Shown: piece after piece, positions 6,001 through 6,812 of the stretch
How positions within the stretch are numbered: position 1 is the first letter of the stretch
Layout: the number at the start of each line of letters is the position of its first letter
Assembly: GCA_020724685.1 (NCBI GenBank)
Contig: DYGP01000034.1
Span: 1 to 6,812, forward strand
Reading direction: 5' to 3'
DNA length: 6,812 nt
Origin: Candidatus Paceibacter sp.
GTDB lineage: Bacteria; Patescibacteriota; Minisyncoccia; UBA6257; GWB1-50-10
Translations under genes and position numbers: made by a program
Notes under the pieces: model-generated
What the model was told of the DNA's origin: nothing
What the model saw: only the letters and a program-made list of their open reading frames with translations
Databases searched by the model: none

Positions 6001-6812
6001 TCACGCAAAACGGGCCATGAAGAAAATGATGAGTCCGAACGCCATCGTTACCGCGGAGACAATCCAAAAACGCATGGTAATCTGGCTCTCCGGCCATCCG
6101 ATTCCCTGGAAATGGTGATGAATCGGCGTCGAGAGAAAAATCTTTTTCCCGAAAAACTTTTTGCTTATCGACTGCACGATAACCGAAGCGGATTCGATGA
6201 CGAGGATAAGCGCGAAAAACGGGAGGAAGAGGGCCGCGTTCGTGAGCATGGCAACCACACCGAGCGTGATTCCGAGAGACATGGATCCCGTGTCGCCCAT
6301 AAAAAATTTCGCGGGGTGGATGTTGAACCAGAGAAACGCGAGAATCGCTCCGAGGATCGCCGCATTCATCGCCGTGAGATCGAATCGGTGCATCGCGAAG
6401 GCAAGCACCGCGAACGCGGCGAACGCAAAAAACGATATCCCCGCGGCGAGCCCGTCGAGTCCATCCGTTTCGTTCATCGAAAACGCCGAAGCGACGATAA
6501 CAAAAACAAAGAACGGGATGTACCACAATCCGAGATCGATGTTTCCCACGAAAGGCACGTAAAGAACGCTCCACCCGAGGTGGAAATGAAACCACCACGC
6601 ACCGATGAGCGATACGACGGTATAAAGAATAAGTTTGTGCTTCATGGTGAGCCCTCCCCCGTGGGGCCCTATCCGAAGAACCCCGAAAAGGTCGTCGGCG
6701 AGTCCGACGAGGGCGGAAAACGCGAGTGCGGCGAGCGGAAGATACGTCTCCGCGCGATTCACGAAATTGAAATAGCTCGCGAACCCGTCAAAAAAAGTGT
6801 CGGCGAGAAAAA
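6001..6812 (-). CDS. mraY: Phospho-N-acetylmuramoyl-pentapeptide transferase MraY, C-terminal 269 residues (5' end outside window)
   Basis: Polytopic membrane enzyme that moves phospho-MurNAc-pentapeptide from UDP to undecaprenyl phosphate, forming lipid I at the inner face of the membrane. The frame runs open from the window edge; counted from the first full codon (6810-6808) the landmarks are the Asp pair in VGLADDLFGV (35-44), GGGLTMKHKL (51-60), NETDGLDGLA (113-122), FNIHPAKFFMGDTGS (162-176) and the PIHHHF loop (229-234). These include the Mg2+ and substrate-binding aspartates and the family's HHH motif. Several membrane helices lie between them. Roughly 70 to 90 N-terminal residues should lie beyond the window; a GTG at 6762 is internal and should not be taken as the start, because the frame stays open and family-like upstream of it (FLADTFFDGFASYFNF). 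The protein ends ...FFMARFA with TGA, at the family's expected C-terminus, which argues that TGA is a stop codon in this genome. tpiA follows after 38 bases. Confidence 0.97.
   Translation of the reverse strand, partial: FLADTFFDGFASYFNFVNRAETYLPLAALAFSALVGLADDLFGVLRIGPHGGGLTMKHKLILYTVVSLIGAWWFHFHLGWSVLYVPFVGNIDLGLWYIPFFVFVIVASAFSMNETDGLDGLAAGISFFAFAAFAVLAFAMHRFDLTAMNAAILGAILAFLWFNIHPAKFFMGDTGSMSLGITLGVVAMLTNAALFLPFFALILVIESASVIVQSISKKFFGKKIFLSTPIHHHFQGIGWPESQITMRFWIVSAVTMAFGLIIFFMARFA

Noticed and set aside
5555..6598. 347-codon minus-strand frame covering part of mraY and the first half of tpiA
   Set aside because: Its first 200 or so residues are out-of-frame mraY; only the part from 5962 onward is real TpiA. 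It is not a fusion protein.
6650..6672. Palindromic G/C-rich patch around GGGCCCC in mraY
   Set aside because: It is explained by codons for the conserved Gly-Pro-His-Gly-Gly-Gly loop of MraY.

Overview
This window is a compact run of six genes, all on the minus strand and with almost no spare DNA. In the direction of transcription (high to low coordinates) they are mraY (3' part), tpiA (interrupted), a small membrane-anchored Cys-motif protein, rodA, mltG and rpoB (5' part). The gaps between them are 38, 46, 2, 109 and 19 bases. No RNA genes, insertion sequences, CRISPR arrays or long repeats are visible, and no stretch over 300 bases lacks a gene.

The organism is a bacterium with a peptidoglycan wall. 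The MraY, RodA, MltG and RpoB sequences, the short RpoB N-terminal half, the secreted protein with a Cys-x-Asp-Gly...Asp-Cys-Gly-Gly motif and the gene order all resemble Patescibacteria (Candidate Phyla Radiation, Parcubacteria-like). That assignment is from memory of family sequences and is moderate confidence only. Base composition is close to balanced. None of the five visible start codons has a good Shine-Dalgarno sequence; the sequence before them is A/T-rich.

Layout: 6812-6001 is MraY, which makes lipid I, the first membrane-bound peptidoglycan precursor. 5962-5225 is triosephosphate isomerase, a glycolytic enzyme with every catalytic residue in place but a TGA at codon 136. 5178-4405 is an unrecognised single-pass exported protein. 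4402-3323 is RodA, the SEDS glycosyltransferase that polymerises lipid II during elongation. 3213-2191 is MltG, the membrane lytic transglycosylase that cuts nascent glycan strands. 2171-1 is the first 723 codons of RNA polymerase beta.

Four of the genes thus touch on the cell envelope: precursor synthesis, polymerisation, strand termination, plus an exported protein of unknown role packed 2 bases from rodA. tpiA and rpoB are housekeeping genes sharing the run. The most notable observation is the in-frame TGA in tpiA. mraY in the same window ends with TGA exactly where the family ends, and no other in-frame TGA occurs in about 2,190 codons, so a global reassignment of UGA is unlikely; a nonsense mutation, a sequence error or a local recoding event remain. 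I see no defence, mobile or otherwise clearly novel system here.
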